In this document: piece by piece, positions 16,953 to 26,549 of the stretch
Position numbering within the stretch: position 1 is the stretch's first letter
Layout of the letters: the number at the start of each line of letters is the position of its first letter
Source: Mesorhizobium sp. SARCC-RB16n
GTDB taxonomy: Bacteria; Pseudomonadota; Alphaproteobacteria; Rhizobiales; Rhizobiaceae
Assembly (NCBI RefSeq): GCF_008520305.1
Contig: NZ_ML703297.1
Span: forward strand, 1 to 64,000
Reading direction: 5' to 3'
DNA: 64,000 nucleotides
The notes under the pieces: model-generated
What the model was told of the DNA's origin: nothing
What the model saw: only the letters and a program-made list of their open reading frames with translations
Databases searched by the model: none
Made by a program: the position numbers and the translations under genes

Positions 16953-17978
16953 TCAAATCGTCTCCGCCTTCGTGAACTTGATTTCGCTTATCGATCGGCG
17001 TCCGCCGTCGCCGCGCACCATCTGCACCACGACTGGGATCACGTCGCGCAGGTAGTCGAGAATCTCGTCACGCGAGAGCCCGACATTGCTTTGCATGACC
17101 ATGAGCGCCAAGCGCTCATAGGCCGAACGGGCGGAATTGGCGTGAACGGTCGTCAGCGAACCCGGATGGCCGGTATTGATGGCTTGCAAGAACGAAAATG
17201 TCTCGACACCGCGCAGTTCGCCCAGCAGCAGCCGGTCGGGCCGCATTCGCAGCGATGCCTCGAGAAGCTGTTGCGGCGTGACCTTGGCAAGGCCTTGGTC
17301 ACCTTTCGAGGCAAGCAGGGTCACAGTGTTCAACGTCGCCGGCTTGAGTTCGCGCGTGTCCTCGATGGTTATGATGCGCTCATGAGAGGGGATGACCTTC
17401 AACAACGCGTTGAGGAAGGTCGTCTTGCCGGTGGACGTGCCGCCGGAGACGATGAGCGAAATCCGATTGCGAACCGCGTATTGCAGAAAGTCCAACGGCG
17501 AGGTGTCATGCAGCATCTCGACGAGCTGCCTTTCTTCGGCCGAGAGCGCCAGGCCACTTCCCATCTCGGTATGTTCGAAGGCGCCCATCCTTGCGTAGTC
17601 CCCAAGGGTCATGTCCATGATGACCTGCTTGCGGATGGAGATCACGCCGCCATCCGGTGCGGCCGGCGGCAGCACGCATTGAAAGCGCTCGCCTGATGGC
17701 AGCGCGGCTGACAGGACTGGCGTGACTTCGTTGACGACTTGGTTGGTGGCCGAGGCGACGCCGACCGAGACCGAGCGAATCCAGTTTTTGGTGAGCTCGC
17801 GTTTGACGACGTGCTCCATGTCCTTTGTGCCAAGGCACTCAATGAAAACTTCGCCGGGTCGGTTGATGGCGATTTCCGAAACCGTTTCTTCCTCCATATA
17901 GGGCCAGATCGGTTCCAGTTCGGCGCGCAGGACCGGCGCCCGCGCCCAGGGGTCCGGCACAGGCTGCATGACATTCAT
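16953..17978 (-). CDS. virB11: T4SS ATPase VirB11
   Basis: 341-residue hexameric traffic ATPase that powers pilus assembly and substrate transfer on the cytoplasmic side. Visible motifs are Walker A SGGTSTGKTTFLNALL, the Asp box TIEDTRELK, Walker B region RLLLGELRGVETF and the His box TGHPGSLTTVHANS. The N-terminal domain (residues about 1-150) shows the usual SEIAINRPGEVFIE segment. The start overlaps the virB10 stop (ATGA), indicating coupling. No odd features. Confidence 0.95.
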   Translation of the reverse strand: MNVMQPVPDPWARAPVLRAELEPIWPYMEEETVSEIAINRPGEVFIECLGTKDMEHVVKRELTKNWIRSVSVGVASATNQVVNEVTPVLSAALPSGERFQCVLPPAAPDGGVISIRKQVIMDMTLGDYARMGAFEHTEMGSGLALSAEERQLVEMLHDTSPLDFLQYAVRNRISLIVSGGTSTGKTTFLNALLKVIPSHERIITIEDTRELKPATLNTVTLLASKGDQGLAKVTPQQLLEASLRMRPDRLLLGELRGVETFSFLQAINTGHPGSLTTVHANSARSAYERLALMVMQSNVGLSRDEILDYLRDVIPVVVQMVRGDGGRRSISEIKFTKAETI

Positions 17979-19447
17979 TTGGCCGGATTCCCGTAGCCTG
18001 GATAATAGGGACCAGCCTCAGCCTTCGGCGTCATAAACAGCGGCGTCGGATCGAGCGCCTTTGCCGGCTTTCCGCCGCGCTTCAGTCGAGCCAGCTCCTC
18101 CTGCACCGGATCCGCATAAAGCTCGGAAAAATCCAGATCACGGCGAACGAAGACGACGATCGGCGTGCCCTGGTCCACGTAGATCGTCGGCGGAATGTTC
18201 TGTGTGTCGCGGAATGCCTCTTGTGCCAGCTGTTGCAGGGCCGTCGAGGATTTGTCGAAGGCGATGCTGCGGGCATCGCGTTGCGAACCGGAGCCGCCAT
18301 AGGTGGTGGTGACTGTCTGCCCCGTGACGGGGTCGACGGTTGTCACCTGACGTTGCTGGCTGTCGTTGCCATTGTCGGCGAGCGAGGACAGATATTCCGA
18401 AACGCCGCCCACCACGGAAAGCATGATCGCATTGCCATAGCGTTCAAGCCAGTGCGTATCGACGCGGCCACCGAGACCGCCCCGTCCGAGACGGTCGGCT
18501 CCGGGCGAGGCAATGTCGACCGAAACGCCGTCAGAACGGATGACCCGATTCCAGACGATGAAAACACGCTTTTGCCCGCGCGCGATCCCCGAACGATACT
18601 CACCGGTCAGCCGGGAGCCCTTCGGGATCAGAATGCGGCGGCCGTCGAGCGAATAGACGTCTTCGCGCGCGACCGCGCGAACCATGCCGGGTAGATCGGT
18701 GTTGATGGCGGTTTCCAGAAATCCGCGGATCATCGTACCTTCCGGGATCAACGCATCGGTGCGGCGGAAAACCCGTGCCTTGGCCATCGCATTCGAATGT
18801 GTTTCCGATTGCGCGAGGAAAGCCTTGTTGGGATCGGTATCGGCCCCTGGCACCGGAACAAGCTGACCGTCAGCGGCGATTTGTGCCTGGGCCGGCTGAT
18901 CGTGCGCGGCGGCCGCGCTCTCTTGCTCGCTGGTAATCATCTGGTTTGACCGCAGGCGCTCCCACATTGCCTTTTGGCGCTCAGCCTCCTCGGCCTTCCG
19001 GCGGGCCTCCTCGTCGGCCGCGGACTTGCGACGGGCCTCTTCCTCTTCAGCTTTGCGGCGAGCCTGTTCGGCTGCCATCTGGGCCTCGACTGCACGCCGC
19101 TGCGCGTCGAGATCTTCGCCTTGCTGGACCGTCTGATCCACATTGTCGGCCTGCTGCTTGTTGGCTTCCCCTTCCGCAGGCGGGGGAACAACGATTTGAT
19201 CGATTGTCTTGTCGGCCGCTTGTGGCGTCTCGGCCAGCGCCGGCGGACGAAATTCGGGCGGGTTGAAATTCTCGCCAGAGTTCGAGGCGACAGCATGAGA
19301 CCGCGGCTCGCGAGGCCAATTGACCCAGATCAGCGCGATCGCAACAGTCAGCCCTGCGACGACCATGGCGACTTTTGCGCCCATTCCGGCATAGCGTCGA
19401 GCGACGGTCGGGCCGCCATCGAGCTCATTATAGTCGATGTTGCTCAC
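17975..19447 (-). CDS. virB10: T4SS core protein VirB10
   Basis: 490 residues. A short cytoplasmic N-terminus is followed by one membrane segment (about 26-44), a long periplasmic Pro/Gln-rich and Ala/Arg/Glu-rich coiled-coil region (about 60-165, EEEARRKSAADEEARRKAEE-like) and the C-terminal beta-barrel domain with DALIPEGTMIRGFLETAINTDLPG and SRLTGEYRSGIARGQKRVF. The VirB10/TrbI domain spans inner and outer membranes and senses ATP energy from VirD4 and VirB11. It lies between virB9 (adjacent, no gap) and virB11 (4-bp overlap). Confidence 0.95.
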   Translation of the reverse strand: MSNIDYNELDGGPTVARRYAGMGAKVAMVVAGLTVAIALIWVNWPREPRSHAVASNSGENFNPPEFRPPALAETPQAADKTIDQIVVPPPAEGEANKQQADNVDQTVQQGEDLDAQRRAVEAQMAAEQARRKAEEEEARRKSAADEEARRKAEEAERQKAMWERLRSNQMITSEQESAAAAHDQPAQAQIAADGQLVPVPGADTDPNKAFLAQSETHSNAMAKARVFRRTDALIPEGTMIRGFLETAINTDLPGMVRAVAREDVYSLDGRRILIPKGSRLTGEYRSGIARGQKRVFIVWNRVIRSDGVSVDIASPGADRLGRGGLGGRVDTHWLERYGNAIMLSVVGGVSEYLSSLADNGNDSQQRQVTTVDPVTGQTVTTTYGGSGSQRDARSIAFDKSSTALQQLAQEAFRDTQNIPPTIYVDQGTPIVVFVRRDLDFSELYADPVQEELARLKRGGKPAKALDPTPLFMTPKAEAGPYYPGYGNPAK

Positions 19448-20251
19448 CTATCTCCCCCTTGCGATCGGGGAAGAGAAGGGGCCGGACCCGCGCACCAGCT
19501 TCTTCGGCCCGTAGACGTCGGAGACAGGATCGGCCTTCGATGGCTGCGCTCGATTGTAGAGACAGAGCGTTTTCCCGTCGGCCCTCAGCGTGAATTGCCG
19601 GCCAATCTTGTCAATGATCGTGTATTTTCCCTGGGTCCGCTGATTGACGAGTGATTCATGGCCTTTTTCGTCGACGACGAAGATGGCCGGGATATCCCCT
19701 GTGAACTCCAGGAACATCTTGGTGCCATCATCAAAGGCGACGCGGGGTTTCAGGCTATCGTCCCCGCCATAGACGTAATTGTAGTTGAGATCGGCATAGT
19801 TGAGGTTCTTGAGATCGGGATCGGCAGCGCTTTTCTGGGCCTGGGAAAGCAAGCGCGCGTTTTGATCCTCATCCGGATATTTGAACCGGACTTGGAAGGA
19901 CGCACGGTCGCGATCGCTGTTGGTGGCTTTGAGCAGCAGCGAATAGACGCGCCGGTCGGTAATGACGTTGACATTCGTCCAGGCGTCCCGTTCGAGCGGC
20001 TTGATGAAGAGAAAGCGCGAGCCGCGTTTCGGCACGATCGACCAGCCTTTCGTGTCGCCGGCCGAGACGGTTTCAATGACCTCGGACGGGCTGAGCTCAA
20101 TCATCGTGGAGACGCCGAGCGCGGCATTGACCGCCGTCACGTTGTCATTGTCGAAAGGCACGTAGCGGATACGATAGTCGCGCGCGGCAGCGCAGCTGGC
20201 CGAGCCAAGCAGGATCAGCAGGGAAAGAGCAGCCCCGATGTGGGTCTTCAT
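19448..20251 (-). CDS. virB9: T4SS outer-membrane core protein VirB9
   Basis: 267 residues with a signal peptide ([25 protein letters not shown]). The N-terminal domain ([33 protein letters not shown]) is the VirB9/CagX pattern. The C-terminal domain ([29 protein letters not shown]) forms, with VirB7 and VirB10, the outer-membrane ring. The ATG at 20251 overlaps the virB8 stop (ATGA); longer open frame upstream lies inside virB8 and is not used. Two Cys (in the signal region and in LCLYNR) are present, one perhaps for a disulphide to the VirB7-like lipoprotein. Confidence 0.94.
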   Translation of the reverse strand: MKTHIGAALSLLILLGSASCAAARDYRIRYVPFDNDNVTAVNAALGVSTMIELSPSEVIETVSAGDTKGWSIVPKRGSRFLFIKPLERDAWTNVNVITDRRVYSLLLKATNSDRDRASFQVRFKYPDEDQNARLLSQAQKSAADPDLKNLNYADLNYNYVYGGDDSLKPRVAFDDGTKMFLEFTGDIPAIFVVDEKGHESLVNQRTQGKYTIIDKIGRQFTLRADGKTLCLYNRAQPSKADPVSDVYGPKKLVRGSGPFSSPIARGR

Positions 20252-21006
20252 TGCGAGCTCCCTGCCGTCGGCGCGGACTCCTGATCGCGACGGTATTCCA
20301 TCACCTGGAAGCCAAGCGGATTGTCGAAGCGCCACTCGTTTTTCATGGGCGTCGTCGTGTAACGGAACTTGACCACGGCCACCCAATTGTCGGTCGTCGA
20401 GGAGTTCTCGCGACGCGTCATGGTCGAAAACCGCACGGACGCCGTCGTGTTGTTGAGCAGCGACACCGACTTGACGTCGACGGAGATGGTGACGTTGCGA
20501 CCGTAGATCTTGTCTAGCGACTGCGCGTTGGACGGTGTGTAAGCCCAAGTCAAATCCTTGGCCGCCGTTGCTGTCGAATAGAGCTGCGCAAGATCGTAGT
20601 TCTGCTTGATCTCGCGCGCGTCATAGGTTTCGCGCGCGCGGATATAGCGAACGAGATTGGCGGCCGTGACCGCCTCATTTTGCGACAGATCGCCCGGTTT
20701 GAGCGCGCGCGCAATTTCGAGATAGCCGGTCGCCTTGTCGACCTCGATCACATAGGGCTCGAATTGCTTGAGCGGAAGGATCAGGACGAGCGTCAGCAAC
20801 GACAGGCCTGCAACCACACTTGCGACGCCGCTGACAAGCCAGGCCAGCGTGCGCGAGCGTCTGAGAGACCGGTGTGTGTCGTCCTCCCACGTCGCACCTG
20901 CTTCATAGTAGCGGTTGTCGACCGGTCTGCCGGTCTCGGCGGCTATGCTTGCTGGCATTTCTGTCACTTTACTTTCGCCCCATTTCCAAATTCCCGCGGC
21001 AGCCAC
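20248..21006 (-). CDS. virB8: T4SS inner-membrane assembly factor VirB8
   Basis: Up to 252 residues; a second Met ([10 protein letters not shown], residue 17) may be the real start. One membrane segment (about residues 56-78, [23 protein letters not shown]) is followed by the periplasmic NTF2-like domain with [25 protein letters not shown] and the C-terminal [15 protein letters not shown] motif conserved in VirB8. The protein nucleates the T4SS complex and contacts VirB9 and VirB10. It couples to virB9 by an ATGA overlap and lies 32 bp after virB6. Confidence 0.94.
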   Translation of the reverse strand: MAAAGIWKWGESKVTEMPASIAAETGRPVDNRYYEAGATWEDDTHRSLRRSRTLAWLVSGVASVVAGLSLLTLVLILPLKQFEPYVIEVDKATGYLEIARALKPGDLSQNEAVTAANLVRYIRARETYDAREIKQNYDLAQLYSTATAAKDLTWAYTPSNAQSLDKIYGRNVTISVDVKSVSLLNNTTASVRFSTMTRRENSSTTDNWVAVVKFRYTTTPMKNEWRFDNPLGFQVMEYRRDQESAPTAGSSQ

Positions 21007-21038
21007 AAAGCCGCGCTGATCAGGTCGATGCCTGCGAT

Positions 21039-22046
21039 CTAGGCCAATGGTCTCGCGTTATCGCGCGCCGCTTGCTGAATGGATGATCGAGCCGCCTCGT
21101 TACTGCGGGACGGCCTGAGCCGCTGCCAACGATTTGCAGCGAACCGCGCTCCGGAATAGCGGGCAACATTGCCCAGGACATTTCCATAGGAACGGTATGC
21201 TCCGACTGTGCTGAGATAGCCGCCGCCGTTCAGTATCGAGGCGATTGCCGGGATTTGCATGAGCACATAGATGCCGATGATCGTGACTAGGACGAGTGGC
21301 AGGACCATCGACATCTTATTGTCGACGCTGGCACCTCCCGACGTGGCAGTGTTCAAGGCAAGATTTACGAGAGAAAAATAGAATCCCAGGAAGCCATATA
21401 TGAGGATCTGCTGGATGATCAGGTACGTGGTCAGCGAAATGAACCCCTCGCTCATCCGGGTTGACCACCTGTAGAGCCAAAGGACAATCCAGACCGGTGC
21501 CAGCGCCAAAGTGATGAACAGCATGATCTTGGCCGCGATGATTGCCGCTATTGCAAGCGCCGAAAAGATGATGGCGGCCAGAAGCACGATGGTAGAAAGC
21601 AGCGCGCCGAATATGTCGTAAAAGGTGCCGCTGTAGACCTGATTGGCAACATCCTGGGCACCTCGGTAGAGATTGTCGATCAGTGCCGGGATCGCATCTT
21701 GATCCGAGAGCTGGTTGCCCGTCGCGCGCGATACGGCCCCGACGATGACCTTGCCGATTTCGCTCGGCACCGCCTGCACGAGCTTGTAGATCGTTTCGGA
21801 GAACGTGCCCCATCCATTCAGCAACAGATAAATGACCACCGCACGACCGAGGCGATACGCCGCGTCAATCGGAGAAATCGTCTCGCGGCCGCTGAGGATC
21901 GAGTATCCCCACCAAACGATATAGACGGTGAGCATGAGCGCGTAGACATTCCCCAGCGCGTAGCCGAGCTGCATGTAGACGGTGGAAACAAAGCCCTTTC
22001 CGACGTCATCGATGCCTCCCAGAATGCTTGTCGCCAGCCCGTTCAT
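21039..22046 (-). CDS. virB6: T4SS polytopic membrane protein VirB6
   Basis: 335 residues with five to seven hydrophobic segments, including YALMLTVYIVWWGYSIL, ALLSTIVLLAAIIFSALAIAAIIAAKI and VLPLVLVTIIGIYVLMQIPA, typical of the TrbL/VirB6 family that forms the inner-membrane part of the DNA path. A large periplasmic loop lies around residues 115-150. The start codon overlaps the stop of the upstream lipoprotein gene (TAATG). The C-terminus is basic and Arg-rich. Confidence 0.92.
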   Translation of the reverse strand: MNGLATSILGGIDDVGKGFVSTVYMQLGYALGNVYALMLTVYIVWWGYSILSGRETISPIDAAYRLGRAVVIYLLLNGWGTFSETIYKLVQAVPSEIGKVIVGAVSRATGNQLSDQDAIPALIDNLYRGAQDVANQVYSGTFYDIFGALLSTIVLLAAIIFSALAIAAIIAAKIMLFITLALAPVWIVLWLYRWSTRMSEGFISLTTYLIIQQILIYGFLGFYFSLVNLALNTATSGGASVDNKMSMVLPLVLVTIIGIYVLMQIPAIASILNGGGYLSTVGAYRSYGNVLGNVARYSGARFAANRWQRLRPSRSNEAARSSIQQAARDNARPLA

Positions 22047-22255
22047 TAATCCTCGACAACACCATCGAACGGCGTGGCGTTGACCGGCTTCAAGGGTCCG
22101 CAGCTTGCGTCACCCACATAAGCCAGCGGCGCGCACGGCGCTTTAAGCTCGCGACCTGGCCTGGCGCACCCGCCCACCGTGACGCTCGTCACCGCGACGG
22201 CGACCACGGCGACCCACCGCCACAAAGCTGCCATCGATTTCGCTCGCGCCGTCAA
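22046..22255 (-). CDS. virB7: VirB7-like outer-membrane lipoprotein
   Basis: 69 residues. A hydrophobic leader ends in the lipobox TVGGC, so the mature lipoprotein would start at about Cys30, with further Cys at CAPLAYVGDASCGPLKPVN. Small size, lipobox and location between virB5 and virB6 match VirB7, which pairs with VirB9 in the outer-membrane ring. An entry-exclusion lipoprotein is the main alternative, because such proteins sit at the same place in related operons. Stop codon overlaps the virB6 start. Confidence 0.7.
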   Translation of the reverse strand: MTARAKSMAALWRWVAVVAVAVTSVTVGGCARPGRELKAPCAPLAYVGDASCGPLKPVNATPFDGVVED

Positions 22256-22258
22256 CGA

Positions 22259-22993
22259 TCAGTTCCCGCTTGTGCCGAAGTTTTGGAATGGATTGACTTG
22301 CGCCGGCGTCATCAGCCTTTGCACCTGGCTCTGGCGCAACAGCCGTGTTTTCATTTCCTCGTTGAGCGCGGCGACTGCACCATTCTGCACGCCAATGAGC
22401 TCGTTGACCGCACGAGCATTCTCGAGCTGCATGCGCGTGTTTTGATCGACCGAGCCTTTGACGTCCTCGGACTGTCCGACCTGGCCGCTGGCCGACTGTA
22501 ACGACTGTTCGCGTTGCGCGACCCCTTGCGAAGCCTGGGATGTCAGAGCGCTCAACAGCGACGCGACGTTGACGCTGCCGCCATAGGCTGTATTGACGGC
22601 ACTGCTGCCATTGCCGGTAATTTGCTGGAGCTGTTTGACCAGCTGCAGGCCGTTGATGACAGCTCCGGCGATTTTCTGGATTTGCGGCGACAGTCCGCCG
22701 AAAGAGAGGGCGCCGCCATTGAGGATCGCTCCGAAGCTCGGCGCTTGCGCAATCGACATATTGCCGCCCAGGCCCATCTGGCCAATGCCGAGAGAGCCGT
22801 TGCGGCTGCCCGTCAGCGCTTGCAGGATCTGGTTGCTCTTCTCGAGGATGTCCTTGTTGGAGCCCATGATCGAATTGGTGTTGTCCGCATTCTGGCGGGC
22901 AACGTCCAAGTTCGCATTGTCGATGACGGCGATTTGCGCGTGAGCCGCGCTGGACAGAAGTGTTACACATGCTGCGAAAGCGATTTTTCTCAC
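22259..22993 (-). CDS. virB5: T4SS minor pilin VirB5/TraC-like
   Basis: 244 residues with signal peptide MRKIAFAACVTLLSSAAHA. The mature N-terminus AQIAVIDNANLDVARQNADNT is followed by mostly helical, Gln/Ser/Asn-rich sequence, and the C-terminus EEMKTRLLRQSQVQRLMTPAQVNPF is typical of VirB5. VirB5 proteins sit at the pilus tip and contact recipient cells. The first dozen mature residues are nearly identical to those of the adjacent upstream transglycosylase protein, which suggests recent duplication or a shared sorting signal. Located 3 bp before the VirB7-like gene. Confidence 0.85.
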   Translation of the reverse strand: MRKIAFAACVTLLSSAAHAQIAVIDNANLDVARQNADNTNSIMGSNKDILEKSNQILQALTGSRNGSLGIGQMGLGGNMSIAQAPSFGAILNGGALSFGGLSPQIQKIAGAVINGLQLVKQLQQITGNGSSAVNTAYGGSVNVASLLSALTSQASQGVAQREQSLQSASGQVGQSEDVKGSVDQNTRMQLENARAVNELIGVQNGAVAALNEEMKTRLLRQSQVQRLMTPAQVNPFQNFGTSGN

Positions 22994-23002
22994 GTCAGCC
23001 TC

Positions 23003-24163
23003 CTATTCCTGAATTGCTTCAATTGCGCGAGCCGCGCCGGTTGGATCAGCATTGATTTGCACTGACTGCGCGTTCCCGGAACTGCTGTGCGCTCGCTGGC
23101 TGGCACAGGGTAGCCATTGGCTTCGATCGATCCGCAGGCGTTGAAGCTCGGCCGGGTCGCATGAAAATGGATTTGGGCCCCCATCCGGCGGCGGCGCAAT
23201 GATCCGCGCAGTCTGCGAGGCTCCGACGTTGCTCAACGAAAGATACTGGCCGAGGAGGGCGGTGAAGTCCGAGGCCTGATTGATATATTGGCCGGTCACG
23301 TCCGTATTGAGACTGCGAGCGGACGAGTTGAGCTCCCAGGCCTCCTTGTATTCGCCAACTTGTCCGACGCCACCGACGAGCGCGTCGATCTGCGCGGAAT
23401 TGGCCGTCATCTGTGCGGAGCCTCCGTCAAGGTCGGCCGCGGCTTTGGAGACAGAATCGAGGGCGCCGGTTTGGGCAGCGCCGCCCGGTCCGCTCGACGT
23501 CACGATGCTGATCGCTGGTGGGGCCGCCGCCGGCGCCTGTCCGCTGGAGACGTAGTTGTCGAAGTAGCCGTGCCATCGGCCGACGCCTGAGGCCCACTGC
23601 GCCTGTTCGGCGGCATTGGAGCCGTTGTAAAAGCTCGCCAGGCAGCTGTAGTTGCTGGCGCCGCATTGTGCGACGCCTTTGCCGAGATACTTGACCCCGC
23701 CCTCGACGTTTTGCTCGTTGATATCGCGATCGAAGCCGAGCTGCCTGCCCGTTCCCTGTGTCAGTTGCATCACGCCCTTGACGCCGGTGTGAGAGCCGGC
23801 ACAGCTGTCAAGGCGGGATTCCTGGTACGCGACCGACAGGGCCAGACCCTCCGGAACGCCATATTTTTGAGCATAGTAGCGGATGAGCTTTGCGTTTTCG
23901 GCGTCGTGGTTCAGCGCCTCACCAGGGGAGCGACTGAACATTTGCGACCTGTACTTATTCGTATAGGTGCAAACGACACTCTTTTTCTTCCCCTTCTCGT
24001 CGGATTTGGTTTCTTGCGACTTCTCGCTGTGCTGCTCGTCTTGCGCGCGCTCATCCAGATTGGAATTGTCGATGACGGCGATCTGGGCCAGCGCCGGGGC
24101 AGGCGCCATCTGCCCCGGCAAGATCGCGGCCGCGGCGATCACGCTGCTAAGCCGCTTCTTCAT
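23003..24163 (-). CDS. Fusion of VirB5-like leader and lytic transglycosylase
   Basis: 386 residues from the ATG at 24163, inside the end of virB4. A signal peptide is followed by AQIAVIDNSNLDERAQDEQ, which matches the mature start of the neighbouring VirB5, and then by a Lys/Glu/Ser-rich linker. An SLT-type transglycosylase domain spans about residues 90-195 (YGVPEGLALSVAYQESRLDS with the catalytic Glu, GVKGVMQLTQGTGRQLG, YLGKGVAQC, CLASFYNG). The C-terminal 170 residues are Ala/Ser/Gln-rich and VirB5-like in texture (GEYKEAWELNSSARSLNTDV). A separate VirB1 is also encoded, so this operon has two murein hydrolases. Peptidoglycan cleavage coupled to the pilus tip is an inference. Confidence 0.8.
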   Translation of the reverse strand: MKKRLSSVIAAAAILPGQMAPAPALAQIAVIDNSNLDERAQDEQHSEKSQETKSDEKGKKKSVVCTYTNKYRSQMFSRSPGEALNHDAENAKLIRYYAQKYGVPEGLALSVAYQESRLDSCAGSHTGVKGVMQLTQGTGRQLGFDRDINEQNVEGGVKYLGKGVAQCGASNYSCLASFYNGSNAAEQAQWASGVGRWHGYFDNYVSSGQAPAAAPPAISIVTSSGPGGAAQTGALDSVSKAAADLDGGSAQMTANSAQIDALVGGVGQVGEYKEAWELNSSARSLNTDVTGQYINQASDFTALLGQYLSLSNVGASQTARIIAPPPDGGPNPFSCDPAELQRLRIDRSQWLPCASQRAHSSSGNAQSVQINADPTGAARAIEAIQE

Positions 24164-26549
24164 GCTCGCTCTCCCATCCGCAAAGGTATGGTAGCCACGC
24201 CTCCGGCTCTTGCCCGTAGATCTCCCGTAGCCGTTCGCACTCCTTGATGTTGGTTTCGTTGGTCGACAGCACCTTGATGAGATCGGGCATGCCGGACAGA
24301 TCGAGCTTCGCCACGATGGAATCGCTGTCGTGCTTGACCAGGAACGTTCGCGTCTCCTTGGCTGTGCGGCGCACAAACTCGAACTCCTTCGCCGTCAGCG
24401 AGAAGCGCGCCATGTAGGAATCCTTGCTCGCCTTCGGATTGGGGAAAAAGATGTTGGTTTTCGTCTGCTCGATCAGCGACGACGAGATCGACGAATTCAC
24501 CACATCCTCGGCCGTCTGGGTGCCGAAGCCGACGACACCGTTGCGCCGGCGGATTGTTTTCAGCGTCTCGTTGATGAAGGCGGCAAACACATCGTCGTCG
24601 AGCAGCTTCCAGCCTTCATCGAGGAACATGAGAAGCGGCGTTCCGTCGATTATCTCTTCGAGCCGGTGGAAGATGTATAGCAGAGCGGCCGAGCGCAATT
24701 TCTTGTCGGCCAGGATCTTCGTCATGTCGAACCCTACCACCGGCTTCGAGAAGTCGACGAGATCGACGGGGTTATTGAAGAGCCAGCCCTTGTCGCCAGG
24801 GTCCAGCCACGGTTCAATTCGCGCTGCGAGATCGTTCATCCCGGGCGTCAGCGAACCGCGCAGCACTTCCGGCAGCAACTCAAACGTGCGTTGTTGGCGC
24901 GGGATCTTGTAGACCTTGTCGATGGCCGTGTTGATCACGCGCATTTCGGCCACATCGAGCGAACCGTCGTCAGGGGTCAGGATGTAGCGCAGAAGCCCTT
25001 CAAGAAACGTGCGGTTTTCTGCAGTGTCTTCCAGCTGGAGCGGCGCGAAGCCGGTGGCCTGCATCGGCTGCATGACCTCATAGCGGCCGCCGAGCGCGCG
25101 AATGAAGAGCTCGGCGCCCCGCATGTAGTCAAAGTACACGCACCGGGGTCGCGGCGAAATCCGCATCGCCTGCGCCATCAGGAATGACAGCACGACCGTC
25201 TTGCCCGAACCGGTCGGACCGAAAACCGTGAAGTGACCGACATCGTGAACGTGAAAGTTGAAATAGTAGGCTGTCTGGCTGGTCGTCTCGAGAAGCGCGA
25301 TTGGTCTCTTCCAGTGCAGTCCTTCACGCTGGCCTGAGGGGAAATTGTGGCCTGAAAACAGCCCGGCAAAATTCAGCGACGAGATCAGGGCGCGGCGCGC
25401 AATGTAGCTGAAATTGCCGGGCAGTTGTGCCCAAAACGCAAGCTCCATGTTAAGGGTTTCCCGCACCGGAACGATCGACATGCGCGAAAGTTCGGCGGTT
25501 ATGTCGGACAAGGCGCGGTTGAGCCCTTGGACGTCGGCGGCGAGCGCCATCACCGTCATGTGGTGCTGCCCGAAAACCACCTCACCGCCGGCAAGCTTGT
25601 CCGCACCGGCGTGCACTGAATCCTCGACGGAGGTTCCGGCCTCATCCGAACCGCCGACCTGGTTTGAGATGGTGTTGATGCGTCGCATGGCCGTCACGCG
25701 ATCCTTGATCGCGAACGACTGCGTCAGGATGAATTCATGCGGGAGCCGCAACAGACCATCAAGCGACCCGGGTGCCGTGAAGGGCGGGTATTCCTTGATG
25801 GACACCATGGCGCCAATCTTGCTTGCCTGCGCCCCTCTGATCTCCACAGCGGATTTGCCGAAGAAGATTTGCCGCGTCGCACACGCAGTAGCCAAATTCA
25901 TGCGCGGGAGCGGCATTTCCACATCTGCGCCGCCGGCGAGAATCTTGGCGATGAATTCGGTAGGTTCGGAAAACACGCTGTCGCGCCGTGTCACCACCCC
26001 CAGAAGCCGCGCGCCATAGGCCGAAAAGTCCTTTACGACGCCATTGAGGACATCGTGCAATTCGGCCATGGCCTCTTCACGTGTTTCTTCGCCGGCCGTA
26101 CTGATGCGGAACGCGTTGAACGCCTTGTCGACCCATCCGACACGCCCAACCATCGGGCGGCGGATGAGGGTCAGGAAAGCCTCGTTGACGAACAGATTCT
26201 TTGACCCCAACTCGTCCATATAGCGGGCATCGAGCTCAGCCACGAAAGGGTTGTCGAAATCCCCTTCGATCTCTGGCGCTACGTGACGTCGAATGATGGT
26301 CGAATAGGCCGCAAAACGGGACGTGGAGAGATTGCGGAATGTCGTGTTGCGATTGAACATGCGGCTGTTGAGTTCTGCCTGATCCATTGTCTGGAATGGC
26401 AGGCCGCTAAGCTGAATGACCCCGACGAGAAACCCGCTTTTCGTGACGATCAGGTTGTCGTCGACATGCCGCAGATAAGGGACATGCGCCTCGACAGGCT
26501 TTTCCCGTCTGCGCGCTTTGGCGAACTTCAGATCGGCGTTTACGGTCAC
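24147..26549 (-). CDS. virB4: T4SS ATPase VirB4
   Basis: About 800 residues from the GTG at 26549, which overlaps the virB3 stop as GTGA; a longer frame upstream runs inside virB3 and is unlikely to be used. The N-terminal CagE/VirB4 domain is followed by the ATPase domain with Walker A FGPTGSGKTVVLSFLMAQAM and Walker B LLMFLDEGWKLL, then RRRNGVVGFGTQTAEDVVNS. VirB4 energises pilus subunit extraction and substrate transfer. Length and order are canonical. The 3' end overlaps the transglycosylase fusion gene by 17 bp. Confidence 0.94.
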   Translation of the reverse strand: MTVNADLKFAKARRREKPVEAHVPYLRHVDDNLIVTKSGFLVGVIQLSGLPFQTMDQAELNSRMFNRNTTFRNLSTSRFAAYSTIIRRHVAPEIEGDFDNPFVAELDARYMDELGSKNLFVNEAFLTLIRRPMVGRVGWVDKAFNAFRISTAGEETREEAMAELHDVLNGVVKDFSAYGARLLGVVTRRDSVFSEPTEFIAKILAGGADVEMPLPRMNLATACATRQIFFGKSAVEIRGAQASKIGAMVSIKEYPPFTAPGSLDGLLRLPHEFILTQSFAIKDRVTAMRRINTISNQVGGSDEAGTSVEDSVHAGADKLAGGEVVFGQHHMTVMALAADVQGLNRALSDITAELSRMSIVPVRETLNMELAFWAQLPGNFSYIARRALISSLNFAGLFSGHNFPSGQREGLHWKRPIALLETTSQTAYYFNFHVHDVGHFTVFGPTGSGKTVVLSFLMAQAMRISPRPRCVYFDYMRGAELFIRALGGRYEVMQPMQATGFAPLQLEDTAENRTFLEGLLRYILTPDDGSLDVAEMRVINTAIDKVYKIPRQQRTFELLPEVLRGSLTPGMNDLAARIEPWLDPGDKGWLFNNPVDLVDFSKPVVGFDMTKILADKKLRSAALLYIFHRLEEIIDGTPLLMFLDEGWKLLDDDVFAAFINETLKTIRRRNGVVGFGTQTAEDVVNSSISSSLIEQTKTNIFFPNPKASKDSYMARFSLTAKEFEFVRRTAKETRTFLVKHDSDSIVAKLDLSGMPDLIKVLSTNETNIKECERLREIYGQEPEAWLPYLCGWESEHEEAA

